NCBI GenBank assembly: GCA_937958985.1
Contig: CALGLV010000011.1
Coordinates: 17,870 to 81,869, forward strand
Source of the DNA: an uncultured Aquimarina sp.
Lineage (GTDB): Bacteria > Bacteroidota > Bacteroidia > Flavobacteriales > Flavobacteriaceae
Direction: 5' to 3'
Length of the DNA: 64,000 nt
Shown: in pieces, positions 43,137 through 53,731 of the stretch
Numbering within the stretch: position 1 is the first letter of the stretch
Layout of the letters: the number at the start of each line of letters is the position of its first letter
Program-made: the position numbers and the translations under genes
Notes under the pieces: generated by a model
What the model saw: the letters and a program-made list of their open reading frames with translations, nothing else
Databases searched by the model: none
Told to the model about the DNA's origin: nothing

Positions 43137-44158
43137 TTAAAAACGATCTATTTTTAAAAGCATTAAAAGGAGAAACGGTACAAAGACCTCCAGTTTGGAT
43201 GATGCGTCAAGCGGGAAGGTATTTGCCAGATTTCATGAAGCTAAAAGCGAAGTATGATTTCTTTACGAGATGCCGTACACCAGAATTAGCTACCGAAATT
43301 ACAGTAATGCCAATTCATCAAATTGGTACTGATGCAGCAATATTATTTAGCGATATTTTAGTAGTACCACAAGCCATGAATGTTGAGGTGCAAATGAAAG
43401 ACGGTATAGGTCCATGGTTACCAAATCCTATACGATCTCAGAAGGATGTAGATCAAGTAATTGTTCCTAATGTAGAAGAGGAGTTGAGCTATGTATTGGA
43501 TGCCATAAAAATGACTAAAGAAGCCTTGAATGATGAAGTGCCGTTAATTGGTTTTGCGGGCTCTCCATGGACTATTTTGTGTTATATGGTGCAAGGGCAG
43601 GGTTCTAAGAATTTTGATAAAGCAAAGGCTTTTTGTTTTCAAGAGCCTATAGCGGCGCATACATTATTACAAAAAATAACCGATACTACTATAGCATATT
43701 TAAAAGCTAAGGTTGTAGCAGGCGTAGATGCAGTTCAGGTTTTCGATAGTTGGGGCGGAATGTTATCTCCTGTAGATTATCAAGAATTTTCTTGGAAATA
43801 CATTCAACAAATTATAGATGCTTTAAAAGATGATATTCCAGTAATTGCTTTTGGAAAAGGATGTTGGTTTGCTCTTAAAGAAATGGGGCAATCGGGTGCT
43901 TCAGCACTCGGAGTAGATTGGACATGCTCAGCAGCAAATGCGAGGTATTTATCGGGAGGAAAAATCACATTGCAAGGTAATTTCGATCCTTCTCGATTGC
44001 TATCTCCGCCAGCAGAAATTAAAAAAATGGTTACTCAAATGATAAATGAATTTGGGAAAGATCGCTACATAGCTAACTTAGGACATGGAATTTTACCCAA
44101 TATTCCTGTTGCTAATGCGCAGGCTTTTGTAGATGCGGTAAAGGAGTATAGAGGATAG
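43133..44158 (+). CDS. hemE: uroporphyrinogen decarboxylase
   Basis: A 341-residue enzyme that removes four carboxyl groups from uroporphyrinogen III to coproporphyrinogen III. Family markers: the [17 protein letters not shown] signature, [26 protein letters not shown] and [10 protein letters not shown]. Its ATG overlaps the hemD stop (ATGA). A terminator hairpin follows and no other heme genes (hemB, hemF/N, hemG/H) occur in the window. Confidence 0.97.
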   Translation: MIKNDLFLKALKGETVQRPPVWMMRQAGRYLPDFMKLKAKYDFFTRCRTPELATEITVMPIHQIGTDAAILFSDILVVPQAMNVEVQMKDGIGPWLPNPIRSQKDVDQVIVPNVEEELSYVLDAIKMTKEALNDEVPLIGFAGSPWTILCYMVQGQGSKNFDKAKAFCFQEPIAAHTLLQKITDTTIAYLKAKVVAGVDAVQVFDSWGGMLSPVDYQEFSWKYIQQIIDALKDDIPVIAFGKGCWFALKEMGQSGASALGVDWTCSAANARYLSGGKITLQGNFDPSRLLSPPAEIKKMVTQMINEFGKDRYIANLGHGILPNIPVANAQAFVDAVKEYRG

Positions 44159-44245
44159 TTGCATATTTTGAAGGCAAAATAATCGATTTTTCTTTTGTAA
44201 TTTAATAAAGGTTTAAGTTTATCTAAAGCTTATTTTCAAAATAAA

Positions 44246-44286
44246 AATAGCCCACAAAAATTAATTTTTGTGGGCTATTAAATTTT
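44246..44286. terminator. bidirectional terminator between hemE and groL
   Basis: AATAGCCCACAAAAATT (44246-44262) is the exact reverse complement of 44263-44279, with A and T tracts on both sides. It serves hemE on the plus strand and groL on the minus strand. Confidence 0.85.
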
Positions 44287-44297
44287 ATGAAAATGAT

Positions 44298-46038
<1,741 letters not shown>

Positions 46039-46314
46039 TTATACGATTGCAAGTATATCATCCTCACGCATTATAATATAGTCTCCACCTTCTTCTTTTA
46101 ATTCTGTACCGGCATATTTTCCGTAAAGAACAGTATCACCAACTTTAACGGTCATATCGTGATCTTTTTTTCCGTTACCAACAGCAACCACTTTACCTTT
46201 TTGAGGTTTTTCTTTCGCAGTATCTGGAATAAATAATCCAGAAGCAGTTTTTGTTTCAGCTGCTACAGGCTCTATTAGTACTCGGTCAGCCAATGGTTTA
46301 ATTGATATTCCCAT
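46039..46314 (-). CDS. groES: co-chaperonin GroES
   Basis: A 91-residue GroES, which caps the GroEL ring. The family markers are present: [12 protein letters not shown], a mobile-loop region with [18 protein letters not shown], and [32 protein letters not shown]. It is followed by groL downstream. The start is ATG at 46314. No CIRCE element (TTAGCACTC type) was found by eye upstream, so its heat-shock control is unclear. Confidence 0.98.
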   Translation of the reverse strand: MGISIKPLADRVLIEPVAAETKTASGLFIPDTAKEKPQKGKVVAVGNGKKDHDMTVKVGDTVLYGKYAGTELKEEGGDYIIMREDDILAIV

Positions 46315-46402
46315 ATTAATATGTTTTATTATTTAATTTAACTTTAGTAAAATCTATTTTTCAGAAATTATGCCATTTCAAATTTGCTGACATATTTAAA
46401 CT

Positions 46403-46439
46403 AAAAATGCCGACTTGTCAGTTACAAATCGGCATTTTT
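46403..46439 (-). terminator. terminator after secG
   Basis: On the minus strand AAAAATGCCGA pairs with TCGGCATTTTT (arms 46403-46413 and 46429-46439) with an internal mismatch and a second stem TTGT/ACAA. It lies 22 bases past the secG stop and 89 bases before the groES ATG, so groES probably has a promoter of its own between them. Confidence 0.75.
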
Positions 46440-46460
46440 TATATGATTTAAAGCTGGTAA

Positions 46461-46784
46461 CTATTCAGCGCTATCAGTGTCTTCGTTAAGCTCAGGAATT
46501 ACTTCTTCTATAGCTTCTCCTTCGCCTACTTTTGAATCTTGTAAACCTCTACCATCCATTATAGAAACATTAGAAAGTAATATCAATGCTAATAATAAGG
46601 TTGCTAAAGCCCACGTACTTTTATCTAAAAAGTCTGTAGTTTTTTGAACTCCTCCCATTTGTTGCGTACTGCCACCAAATGATGAAGATAATCCGCCTCC
46701 TTTTGGGTTTTGAACCATTATTACTAAAACAAGTAGTAATGCAACTACCACTATTAATGCTAAAAATATAGAAAATGTACTCAT
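46461..46784 (-). CDS. secG: preprotein translocase subunit SecG
   Basis: A 107-residue protein with two membrane helices (about 5-22 and 52-72) and the family turn VQNPKGGGLSSSFGG at residues 25-39. SecG assists SecYE in protein export across the inner membrane. The acidic, Glu-rich C-terminal tail (ending NEDTDSAE) is longer than in enterobacterial SecG and typical of Bacteroidota. It follows the TPR gene by 3 bases and is the last gene of the miaB-proximal minus-strand unit. Confidence 0.93.
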   Translation of the reverse strand: MSTFSIFLALIVVVALLLVLVIMVQNPKGGGLSSSFGGSTQQMGGVQKTTDFLDKSTWALATLLLALILLSNVSIMDGRGLQDSKVGEGEAIEEVIPELNEDTDSAE

Positions 46785-46787
46785 AAT

Positions 46788-47582
46788 TTATTGATTGTTA
46801 TCCTGCAATTTTTTAATCGCCCGAATTTGGTCTGCAAATAAACCACTTTTTTCGGGATTTTTCAAACTTAAAATTTTGTAAGCTTGAATTGCTTTTTTAT
46901 AATTTTTTTGGGCAATGTAAACTTTGGCTAAAGTTTCAGTCATTAAGTTTTCAGACTCCACGCTTTGTAGTGGGGCTAAATTTACAGTTGGTGAAGATTT
47001 CTTAACGGGTTTTATCTTAGGATTGTTCTTTAAAAACCTGTCAATCAAAGGGCTTTCAATTAATTTCTTTTTTTTAGATTTTGTTTCTTCTCTAACTATA
47101 GGCTGAATGCTAGTAAGTTTTAGCCATTCTGAAAAAGAATGTGTTTCGTTAGAGGAAAACTCTAAAGGGGCATCTGGCTGAATTTTAATTGGAGTGGTGT
47201 TATCTGTAATTTCTATTTTGTTCTCAATACCCGTACTCTGTAAATTAGTATTTGTAGGAGCTGGCCTTTCATTGTTAAAAACTACGGTTCCTTTTTTTTC
47301 AGTAGAGACTGTTGTGCTTTCTTCAACTGCTTTTTTTTCGGGAGTAAAGCTAGGGCTGGTTATAAAGTGAAACAAAACCTCCCTGTCTGTAGTATAAGCA
47401 GCAGTTTCTTTTAGTTTTTGATTGTATAAAAAGCTGCTATTTTGTTTTAAAGCTTTAAGCTGAATTGCTTTTATCGCTTGGAAATAAGGATAGTCAGAAA
47501 TTATAGATTGTAAGTCTGATAATTCAGCTGCTGAAGTTTCATTAGGGTATTTGAGTAAGTTGGTTATTTTATCGATTTTCAT
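46788..47582 (-). CDS. TPR-containing protein of unknown function
   Basis: About 264 residues from the ATG at 47582. Two N-terminal helices (about 8-60, with LSDLQSIISDYPYFQAIKAIQLKALK) are followed by a disordered, Pro/Thr/Lys-rich centre (about 85-205) and a C-terminal tetratricopeptide repeat near 215-255 (AKVYIAQKNYKKAIQAYKILSLKNPE). The gene lies between lptE and secG, an arrangement that is conserved in Bacteroidota, but its function is not known. It has no signal peptide and is likely cytosolic. Confidence 0.8.
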   Translation of the reverse strand: MKIDKITNLLKYPNETSAAELSDLQSIISDYPYFQAIKAIQLKALKQNSSFLYNQKLKETAAYTTDREVLFHFITSPSFTPEKKAVEESTTVSTEKKGTVVFNNERPAPTNTNLQSTGIENKIEITDNTTPIKIQPDAPLEFSSNETHSFSEWLKLTSIQPIVREETKSKKKKLIESPLIDRFLKNNPKIKPVKKSSPTVNLAPLQSVESENLMTETLAKVYIAQKNYKKAIQAYKILSLKNPEKSGLFADQIRAIKKLQDNNQ

Positions 47583-47584
47583 AA

Positions 47585-48091
47585 CTACCAACGTGCTAAA
47601 GTTTCCGTAACCATATCTTGTGTCAATCGCTCTATAATTACATCATAAGCTTCTTCCTCAAGCGAGCCTGTTAGTTGGGCTGTTCCTGAATAGTCAAAAA
47701 AGAAACTAAAGTTTTTTTCAATATCATTATTTTCGTCTTTAGTATCTATATAGCGCATGCGTACAACTATAGTAAGCCTATTTTCGGCGGCAGTTTGATC
47801 TGCAGTAGCTGTATTCGGAGCAATATAATAATTGATAATTTCTCCTTCATATACAATATCACCGTTTTTAGTAGTTAAATCAAGGTTGGTTTGATTTAAA
47901 ATATAGTCTTGTAATTCGGTAGTTAATTGTCTGTCTAGTGAAGGAATAATAATAGCTGCTTCGTTGGTGAAAGGGCGCACTTCAAAAGTTTTTATTTCAG
48001 GGCCAATAGCAATACCACTAAACGAATAAATACCACAGGCTGTTAATAGCGTGGAGGCAGTAATTAAAATTAAAAGCTTTATGAGTTTCAT
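47585..48091 (-). CDS. lptE: LPS assembly lipoprotein LptE
   Basis: A 168-residue lipoprotein: signal peptide with lipobox LLTAC and C19. LptE plugs the LptD barrel that inserts LPS in the outer membrane. The Bacteroidota LptE pattern is seen: CGIYSFSGIAIGPEIKTFEVRPFTNEA, LDRQLTTELQDYILNQT, and an IVVRMRYIDT strand before a final EEEAYDVIIERLTQDMVTETLARW helix. It shares one base with the upstream sigma-54 activator gene (TAATG) and is two bases before the TPR gene. Confidence 0.9.
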   Translation of the reverse strand: MKLIKLLILITASTLLTACGIYSFSGIAIGPEIKTFEVRPFTNEAAIIIPSLDRQLTTELQDYILNQTNLDLTTKNGDIVYEGEIINYYIAPNTATADQTAAENRLTIVVRMRYIDTKDENNDIEKNFSFFFDYSGTAQLTGSLEEEAYDVIIERLTQDMVTETLARW

Positions 48092-49371
48092 TACAGGTCG
48101 TATTGTTTTATTTTTCGGTATAAAGTGCGCTCACTAATCCCTAATTCTTCAGCGGCAAGTTTTCGTTTTCCTTGATGACGCTCGAGGGATTTTTTTATAA
48201 GCTCTAATTCTTTGTCTTGCAGGGACAAAGTTTCTTCTTCTTGAACTTCTTCTGCAAAATGATATTTATCCACTTCTTTGGAAGCGTGTTTAGAGGCTTC
48301 TATTTGTAAGTAGTTAGAATCTTGGTGGCTAGGCGTTGTGTTGTTATAGTTTGTCGAGGCTATAAATGCATTTTCGTCATCATCACTTCCGTAGATTTTG
48401 TTAATTAAATGCTCATTATCTTCTTTTACCTTTTTTCCATCACTATCTTTCATTAACTCTAAAGTTAATTTTTTAAGATCGCTTAAGTCACTTTTCATAT
48501 CAAAAAGCACTTTGTAAAGAATTTCACGTTCATTTTTAAAATCACTATCCGAAGATTTATCGTCAATAACAGCAGGTAAATTAGTGCCTGAGTTAGGGAG
48601 GTAATTTTTAAGATTAATGGCTGAAATAGTTCGTTCTTGCTCTAGTACCGATATTTGCTCAGCAACATTTCGTAACTGACGAATATTACCATTCCAAGGG
48701 TATTTTTCTAATAAAAATACAGCATCATCGGTTAGTCGTATTGTTGGCATTTTATATTTAGAAGCAAAGTCAGAAGCAAATTTTCTAAATAATAAATGAA
48801 TATCACCTTTGCGTTCTCGCAAAGAAGGAAGATTAATTTCTACCGTACTTAAACGGTAATATAAATCCTCTCGGAATTTCCCTTTTTTAATGGCCTCAAA
48901 CATCTTAACATTTGTAGCAGCTACAATGCGGACATCTGTTTTTTGAACCTTCGAAGAACCTACTTTAATAAATTCTTTATTTTCCAATACACGTAATAGT
49001 CGTACTTGAGTGGTTAGTGGTAATTCACCAACTTCGTCCAGGAAAATAGTGCCGCCATCGGCTTCTTCAAAATAACCACTACGAGTTGCGGTTGCGCCTG
49101 TAAACGCGCCTTTTTCATGTCCAAAAAGCTCACTGTCAATTGTTCCTTCGGGAATAGCACCACAGTTAACGGCTATTAATTTCCCGTGTTTTCTTCTTGA
49201 TAAAGAGTGTACAATTTTAGGCATACTTTCCTTACCTACACCACTTTCACCTGTAATTAATACCGAAATATCGGTAGGGGCAACTTGTATTGCTTTTTCA
49301 ATGGCACGATTTAGCCCAGCATCGTTCCCTATAATTCCAAAGCGTTGTTTTGTGGCTTGTACGGATTCCAT
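48091..49371 (-). CDS. sigma-54-dependent transcriptional activator
   Basis: A 426-residue bacterial enhancer-binding protein. The AAA+ domain (about 15-250) has Walker A GESGVGKES, the sigma-54-contacting GAFTGA loop, Walker B GGTIFLDEVGE and a sensor region RIVAATNVKMFE. The C-terminus (about 385-426) is a Fis-type helix-turn-helix (GKRKLAAEELGISERTLYRKIKQYDL). There is no receiver or other N-terminal sensor domain, so activation may depend on concentration or an unseen partner; a long acidic linker (about 265-375) sits between the AAA+ and HTH parts. It lies in the conserved lptE-secG unit. Confidence 0.93.
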   Translation of the reverse strand: MESVQATKQRFGIIGNDAGLNRAIEKAIQVAPTDISVLITGESGVGKESMPKIVHSLSRRKHGKLIAVNCGAIPEGTIDSELFGHEKGAFTGATATRSGYFEEADGGTIFLDEVGELPLTTQVRLLRVLENKEFIKVGSSKVQKTDVRIVAATNVKMFEAIKKGKFREDLYYRLSTVEINLPSLRERKGDIHLLFRKFASDFASKYKMPTIRLTDDAVFLLEKYPWNGNIRQLRNVAEQISVLEQERTISAINLKNYLPNSGTNLPAVIDDKSSDSDFKNEREILYKVLFDMKSDLSDLKKLTLELMKDSDGKKVKEDNEHLINKIYGSDDDENAFIASTNYNNTTPSHQDSNYLQIEASKHASKEVDKYHFAEEVQEEETLSLQDKELELIKKSLERHQGKRKLAAEELGISERTLYRKIKQYDL

Positions 49372-49490
49372 AATAGTTAATTATAAATTCAAAATATTGA
49401 ATTATAAATTTTAATAAGTATAAATTTTATATGCTGATTGAAATGGTCTTGAGATCCAATACTAAATAATTGAATTTCAAGACGCTATAT

Positions 49491-50939
49491 TTAATTATTT
49501 TCAGAATAACCCACGGCGTTCCCAATCATGGTTGCACTAGTACAGCTATCAATTTTAACATTTACAAAATCTCCAACTTTGTAATTTTCTTTAGGGAAAA
49601 CGGCAACAGCATTTTGAGTTGTTCTACCACTCCATTGCTCGTCGGAGCGTTTCGATTCTTTTTCAATTAAAATTTCAACGGTTTGCCCTACAAACTGAGC
49701 CATTCGTTCGCCACTGTGTTTCTGCTGAAGGTCAATAATTTCTGAAAGACGTCTTTTCTTAACCTCATTAGGAATATCATCATCCATTTTTCTGCCAGCC
49801 GTTGTTCCAGGTCGTTCAGAATAAGCAAACATAAATCCGTAATCGTATTTTACAAATTCCATCATCGATAAGGTGTCTTTGTGGTCTTGTTCCGTTTCAG
49901 TAGGAAAGCCCACAATTATATCTTGTGAAATTGCGCAGCCGGGAATGCGATTTTTAATGTTGGTAATTAAATCTTTGTATTCTTCTCGGGTATGCTGGCG
50001 GTTCATTTCCTTTAAAATACGGTCACTACCACTTTGTATAGGTAAATGAATGTACTTGCAAATATTTTTATGTTTTGCCATGGTGTCGATTACATCCATG
50101 GTCATGTCTTGTGGGTTTGATGTAGTAAAACGTAAACGTAGTTTGGGGTATTTTGTAGCTACCATATCCATAAGCATAGCAAAGTTGGTAGAGGTTGCTT
50201 TTTGAAGTTCGCTCGCTTTTTCAAAATCTTTTTTTAGTCCTCCGCCATACCAAAGAAAGCTATCTACATTTTGGCCTAGTAGGGTAATTTCTTTAAAATT
50301 TTTAGCTACTAAATCGTCAACTTCCTCCATAATACTTTGAGGATCCCTACTTCTTTCGCGTCCGCGAGTAAAAGGTACCACGCAAAAGGTACACATGTTA
50401 TCACAACCGCGCGTTATGGTTACAAATGCCGACACTCCGTTGCTTTGAAGTCTTACGGGAGCAACATCACCATAAGTTTCATCCCTCGATAAAATTACAT
50501 TAACAGCATCGCGGCCAGCATCAACTTCTTTAATTAAATTGGGAAGGTCCTTGTAAGCATCAGGTCCAACAACTAAGTCAACTATTTTTTCTTCTTCTAA
50601 AAATTTATCCTTCAAGCGTTCGGCCATACAGCCTAAAACACCCACTTTCATATTCTTATTGTGGCTGTTCTTAACGGCGTTGTATTTTTGTAAACGCTTA
50701 CGAACCGTCTGCTCGGCTTTATCTCTTATTGAGCAAGTGTTTACTAGTACTAGGTCAGCTTCTTCCAAGTTGGTAGTAGTACTAAAACCTTCGGACGCCA
50801 TAATAGAGGCAACCACTTCGCTGTCGCTAAAATTCATTTGACAACCGTAACTTTCAATAAAAAGTTTACGCTTATTTTGGGTGTTGTTTTCCAAAATTAA
50901 AGCTTCTCCTTGTTTTTGCTCGTCAATAATCTTTTCCAT
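49491..50939 (-). CDS. miaB: tRNA-2-methylthio-N6-dimethylallyladenosine synthase
   Basis: A 482-residue radical SAM enzyme that adds a methylthio group to i6A37 of tRNA. The N-terminal MTTase domain has ESYGCQMNFSDSEVV and the three conserved cysteines that bind a second cluster, the radical SAM motif is RGCDNMCTFCVVPF (CxxxCxxC), and the C-terminal TRAM domain ends at CTSATMIGNAVGYSEN. It lies 119 bases before the sigma-54 activator gene on the same strand, an arrangement conserved in Bacteroidota. It has a -7/-33 promoter upstream. Confidence 0.96.
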   Translation of the reverse strand: MEKIIDEQKQGEALILENNTQNKRKLFIESYGCQMNFSDSEVVASIMASEGFSTTTNLEEADLVLVNTCSIRDKAEQTVRKRLQKYNAVKNSHNKNMKVGVLGCMAERLKDKFLEEEKIVDLVVGPDAYKDLPNLIKEVDAGRDAVNVILSRDETYGDVAPVRLQSNGVSAFVTITRGCDNMCTFCVVPFTRGRERSRDPQSIMEEVDDLVAKNFKEITLLGQNVDSFLWYGGGLKKDFEKASELQKATSTNFAMLMDMVATKYPKLRLRFTTSNPQDMTMDVIDTMAKHKNICKYIHLPIQSGSDRILKEMNRQHTREEYKDLITNIKNRIPGCAISQDIIVGFPTETEQDHKDTLSMMEFVKYDYGFMFAYSERPGTTAGRKMDDDIPNEVKKRRLSEIIDLQQKHSGERMAQFVGQTVEILIEKESKRSDEQWSGRTTQNAVAVFPKENYKVGDFVNVKIDSCTSATMIGNAVGYSENN

Positions 50940-50965
50940 TAACTTTAAATTCTTGTTTGGGTGAG

Positions 50966-50973
50966 CAAATATA
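50966..50973 (-). promoter_or_regulatory. -7/-33 promoter of miaB
   Basis: The minus strand reads TATATTTG (TAnnTTTG), 26 bases upstream of the miaB start codon, with a TTG (CAA at 50996-50998) 22 bases further upstream. Confidence 0.6.
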
Positions 50974-51157
50974 ATACATATTCACTTTATGGTGACAATC
51001 TGTCAGAAATGAAATGGGTTTGATGTGTTAAACTATGCATAAATAAAAAAAGTTCTTTTCTTTTAAAGCTAGTAAAATAAGGTGTTGGAGGCCATTTGTA
51101 TTCTTGTAAAAAGGGGTTGCTTACCTAAAAGTGTTGCAAAGCTTAGTAAAATTAATA

Positions 51158-51165
51158 TACTTTTG
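51158..51165 (+). promoter_or_regulatory. -7/-33 promoter of topA
   Basis: TACTTTTG matches TAnnTTTG, with TTG at 51134-51136 21 bases upstream, and lies 20 bases before the topA ATG. Confidence 0.6.
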
Positions 51166-51185
51166 TGAAAGTAAAATATACATAA

Positions 51186-53729
51186 ATGGCTAAGAACTTA
51201 GTAATTGTTGAGTCACCAGCAAAAGCAAAAACGATAGAGAAATTTTTAGGGAAAGATTATGCGGTGCACTCAAGTTTTGGGCACATTGCAGACTTGCCTT
51301 CGAAAGAATTAGGGGTAGATGTAGAGGGAGATTTTTTGCCTAAGTATATTGTGTCGGAGGACAAAAAAGATGTAGTTAGAAAATTAAAAAACTTAGCTAA
51401 GAAAGCAGAAATGGTTTGGTTAGCGAGTGATGAGGATCGCGAGGGAGAGGCAATTGCATGGCATTTAGCAGAGTCGTTAGAATTGGATAAAGCGCATACG
51501 AAACGTATTGTTTTTCATGAAATTACGAAGCCAGCTATTTTAAAAGCAATTGAAAATCCACGTGAAATAGATTATAATTTGGTGAATGCCCAACAGGCAC
51601 GTCGTGTTTTAGATCGATTGGTTGGTTATGAATTGTCACCAGTATTATGGCGTAAGGTTAAGGGTGGCCTTTCTGCAGGAAGGGTGCAGTCGGTATCGGT
51701 GCGATTAATTGTAGAGCGCGAACGCGAAGCATTAGGATTTGAAGCAAAAGCTTCTTATCGAATTGATGCTGAATTTAGTGCTAATGGAAAAAGATTTAAA
51801 GCAAAGCTGCCTAAAAACTTCAACAGTAAAAAAGAAGCACAATCTTTTATCGAAAAAAATATTGGAGCCAATTATAAAGTAGCCGATTTAACTAAAAAAC
51901 CAGCTAAAAAATCACCAGCAGCTCCATTTACAACATCAACATTACAACAAGAAGCAGCTCGAAAATTATATTTCTCAGTATCTAAAACCATGAATATGGC
52001 GCAGCGTTTGTACGAAGCGGGTCATATTACTTACATGAGAACAGATAGTGTGAATTTATCTACGTTAGCACAGGAAGGCGCTACTGAAGAAATTATTGCG
52101 GCTTACGGTAAGGAATACAGTAAAACACGCCAGTATAAAGGGAAATCAAAAGGAGCTCAAGAAGCTCACGAAGCGATACGACCTACTAATTTTGCAAAGC
52201 ATACAGTGAATGCAGAACATGATCAACAGCGTTTGTATGAGTTAATTTGGAAACGTGCTATTGCTTCGCAAATGAGTGATGCGCAATTAGAGCGTACAAA
52301 TGTTCGAATTGATGCGGATAAGCATGAAGAAATATTCACGGCAAACGGTGAAATGATAAAATTTGAAGGTTTCCTGAAAGTGTATTTAGAAGGAAATGAT
52401 GATGAAGATGAAGAGCAAGATGGTATTTTGCCAGCAATGAAAGTGAATGATGCATTAGCGAATGGTTACATAAAAGCTACGGAGCGCTTTACAAGGCCTC
52501 CAAGTAGGTATACGGAAGCATCTTTGGTAAAGCGATTGGAGGAGTTAGGTATTGGTAGGCCGTCAACTTATGCGCCTACAATTACAACTATTCAAAATAG
52601 AAAATATATCGAAAAAGGTACTAATGAAGGGGAGCTTCGCGGTTATGCTCAAATAGTACTTAAAAAAGGAGAGGTTAAAGAAACTCAGCTTGAAGAAAAA
52701 GTAGGAAGTAATAAAGGAAAATTAGTGCCAACCGATGTAGGTATGGTGGTTAACGACTTTTTAGTTGAGCACTTTTCGACGATATTGGATTATAATTTTA
52801 CGGCTAAAGTTGAAGAAGATTTCGATGAAATTGCAGCTGGTAATGAGGAATGGACACACATGATGAAAGCTTTTTATAAAGATTTTCATCCAGTGGTTGA
52901 GGATGTTGCTCAAAATGCGGAGCGCGAAGTGGGAGAGCGTATTTTAGGGAAAGACCCTGAAAGCGGAAAACCGGTAAGTGTACGTTTGGGTAAATTTGGA
53001 CCGATGGTTCAAATAGGTTCTGTTGAAGATGAGGAGAAACCTCGTTTCGCAAGTTTAAGTCCAGGTCAAACGTTAAGTAATTTAACTTTTGAAGAAGCAA
53101 TGGATTTATTCCAACTTCCAAAAGATTTAGGAAATTATAAAGAGGAAGCGGTAATTGTTTCTAATGGGCGATATGGTCCGTACATCAAATACGGAGATAA
53201 ATATGTTTCTTTAGATAAAGGCGAAGATCCTATGAGTGTCGATATGCCTCGCGCAACCGAGCTGATTGATGCAAAAGAAAAAGCAGATGCGCCTATTTAT
53301 GAGCATGATGGACTTCCTGTGCAAAAGGGAGTTGGTCGTTTTGGACCTTATTTAAAGTGGAACTCTATATTTATTAATGTAAATAAAAAGTACGATTTTG
53401 ATAACCTTACTGACGAAGAAATTGTTACCTTAATAGAAGAAAAGAAACAAAAAGAAATAGATAAGGTATTACATCATTGGGAAGAAGAAGGCATTCGTGT
53501 TGAAAAAGCCCGATGGGGAAGAAGTAATATTTTAAAAGGAAAAATAAAAATTGAACTTCCTAAAACGGTGGATGCTACAAAGCTTACGCTAGAAGAGGTT
53601 CAAGTTATTATCGAAAAACAGGGGCCTAAGAAAAAAGCGCCTGCTAAGAAAAAAACTGCAGCTAAAAAAAAGACGACCACTGCAAAAAAGAAAGCTCCTG
53701 CAAAACGTAAAACAGCGGCTAAGAAATAA
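51186..53729 (+). CDS. topA: DNA topoisomerase I
   Basis: An 847-residue type IA topoisomerase that relaxes negative supercoils. The TOPRIM domain is at the N-terminus (VIVESPAKAKTIEKFLG, ASDEDREGEAIAWHL), the active-site tyrosine lies in GHITYMRTDSVNLS, and the C-terminal part has topoisomerase C-terminal repeats (PVSVRLGKFGPMVQIG, VSNGRYGPYIKYGDKYVSL, GVGRFGPYLKW) without the E. coli zinc cysteines. A Lys/Ala-rich tail of about 35 residues (KKKAPAKKKTAAKKK type) ends the protein, as in other Bacteroidota TopA. An arginase-like gene begins two bases later, so they are cotranscribed. Confidence 0.97.
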   Translation: MAKNLVIVESPAKAKTIEKFLGKDYAVHSSFGHIADLPSKELGVDVEGDFLPKYIVSEDKKDVVRKLKNLAKKAEMVWLASDEDREGEAIAWHLAESLELDKAHTKRIVFHEITKPAILKAIENPREIDYNLVNAQQARRVLDRLVGYELSPVLWRKVKGGLSAGRVQSVSVRLIVEREREALGFEAKASYRIDAEFSANGKRFKAKLPKNFNSKKEAQSFIEKNIGANYKVADLTKKPAKKSPAAPFTTSTLQQEAARKLYFSVSKTMNMAQRLYEAGHITYMRTDSVNLSTLAQEGATEEIIAAYGKEYSKTRQYKGKSKGAQEAHEAIRPTNFAKHTVNAEHDQQRLYELIWKRAIASQMSDAQLERTNVRIDADKHEEIFTANGEMIKFEGFLKVYLEGNDDEDEEQDGILPAMKVNDALANGYIKATERFTRPPSRYTEASLVKRLEELGIGRPSTYAPTITTIQNRKYIEKGTNEGELRGYAQIVLKKGEVKETQLEEKVGSNKGKLVPTDVGMVVNDFLVEHFSTILDYNFTAKVEEDFDEIAAGNEEWTHMMKAFYKDFHPVVEDVAQNAEREVGERILGKDPESGKPVSVRLGKFGPMVQIGSVEDEEKPRFASLSPGQTLSNLTFEEAMDLFQLPKDLGNYKEEAVIVSNGRYGPYIKYGDKYVSLDKGEDPMSVDMPRATELIDAKEKADAPIYEHDGLPVQKGVGRFGPYLKWNSIFINVNKKYDFDNLTDEEIVTLIEEKKQKEIDKVLHHWEEEGIRVEKARWGRSNILKGKIKIELPKTVDATKLTLEEVQVIIEKQGPKKKAPAKKKTAAKKKTTTAKKKAPAKRKTAAKK

Positions 53730-53731
53730 GT

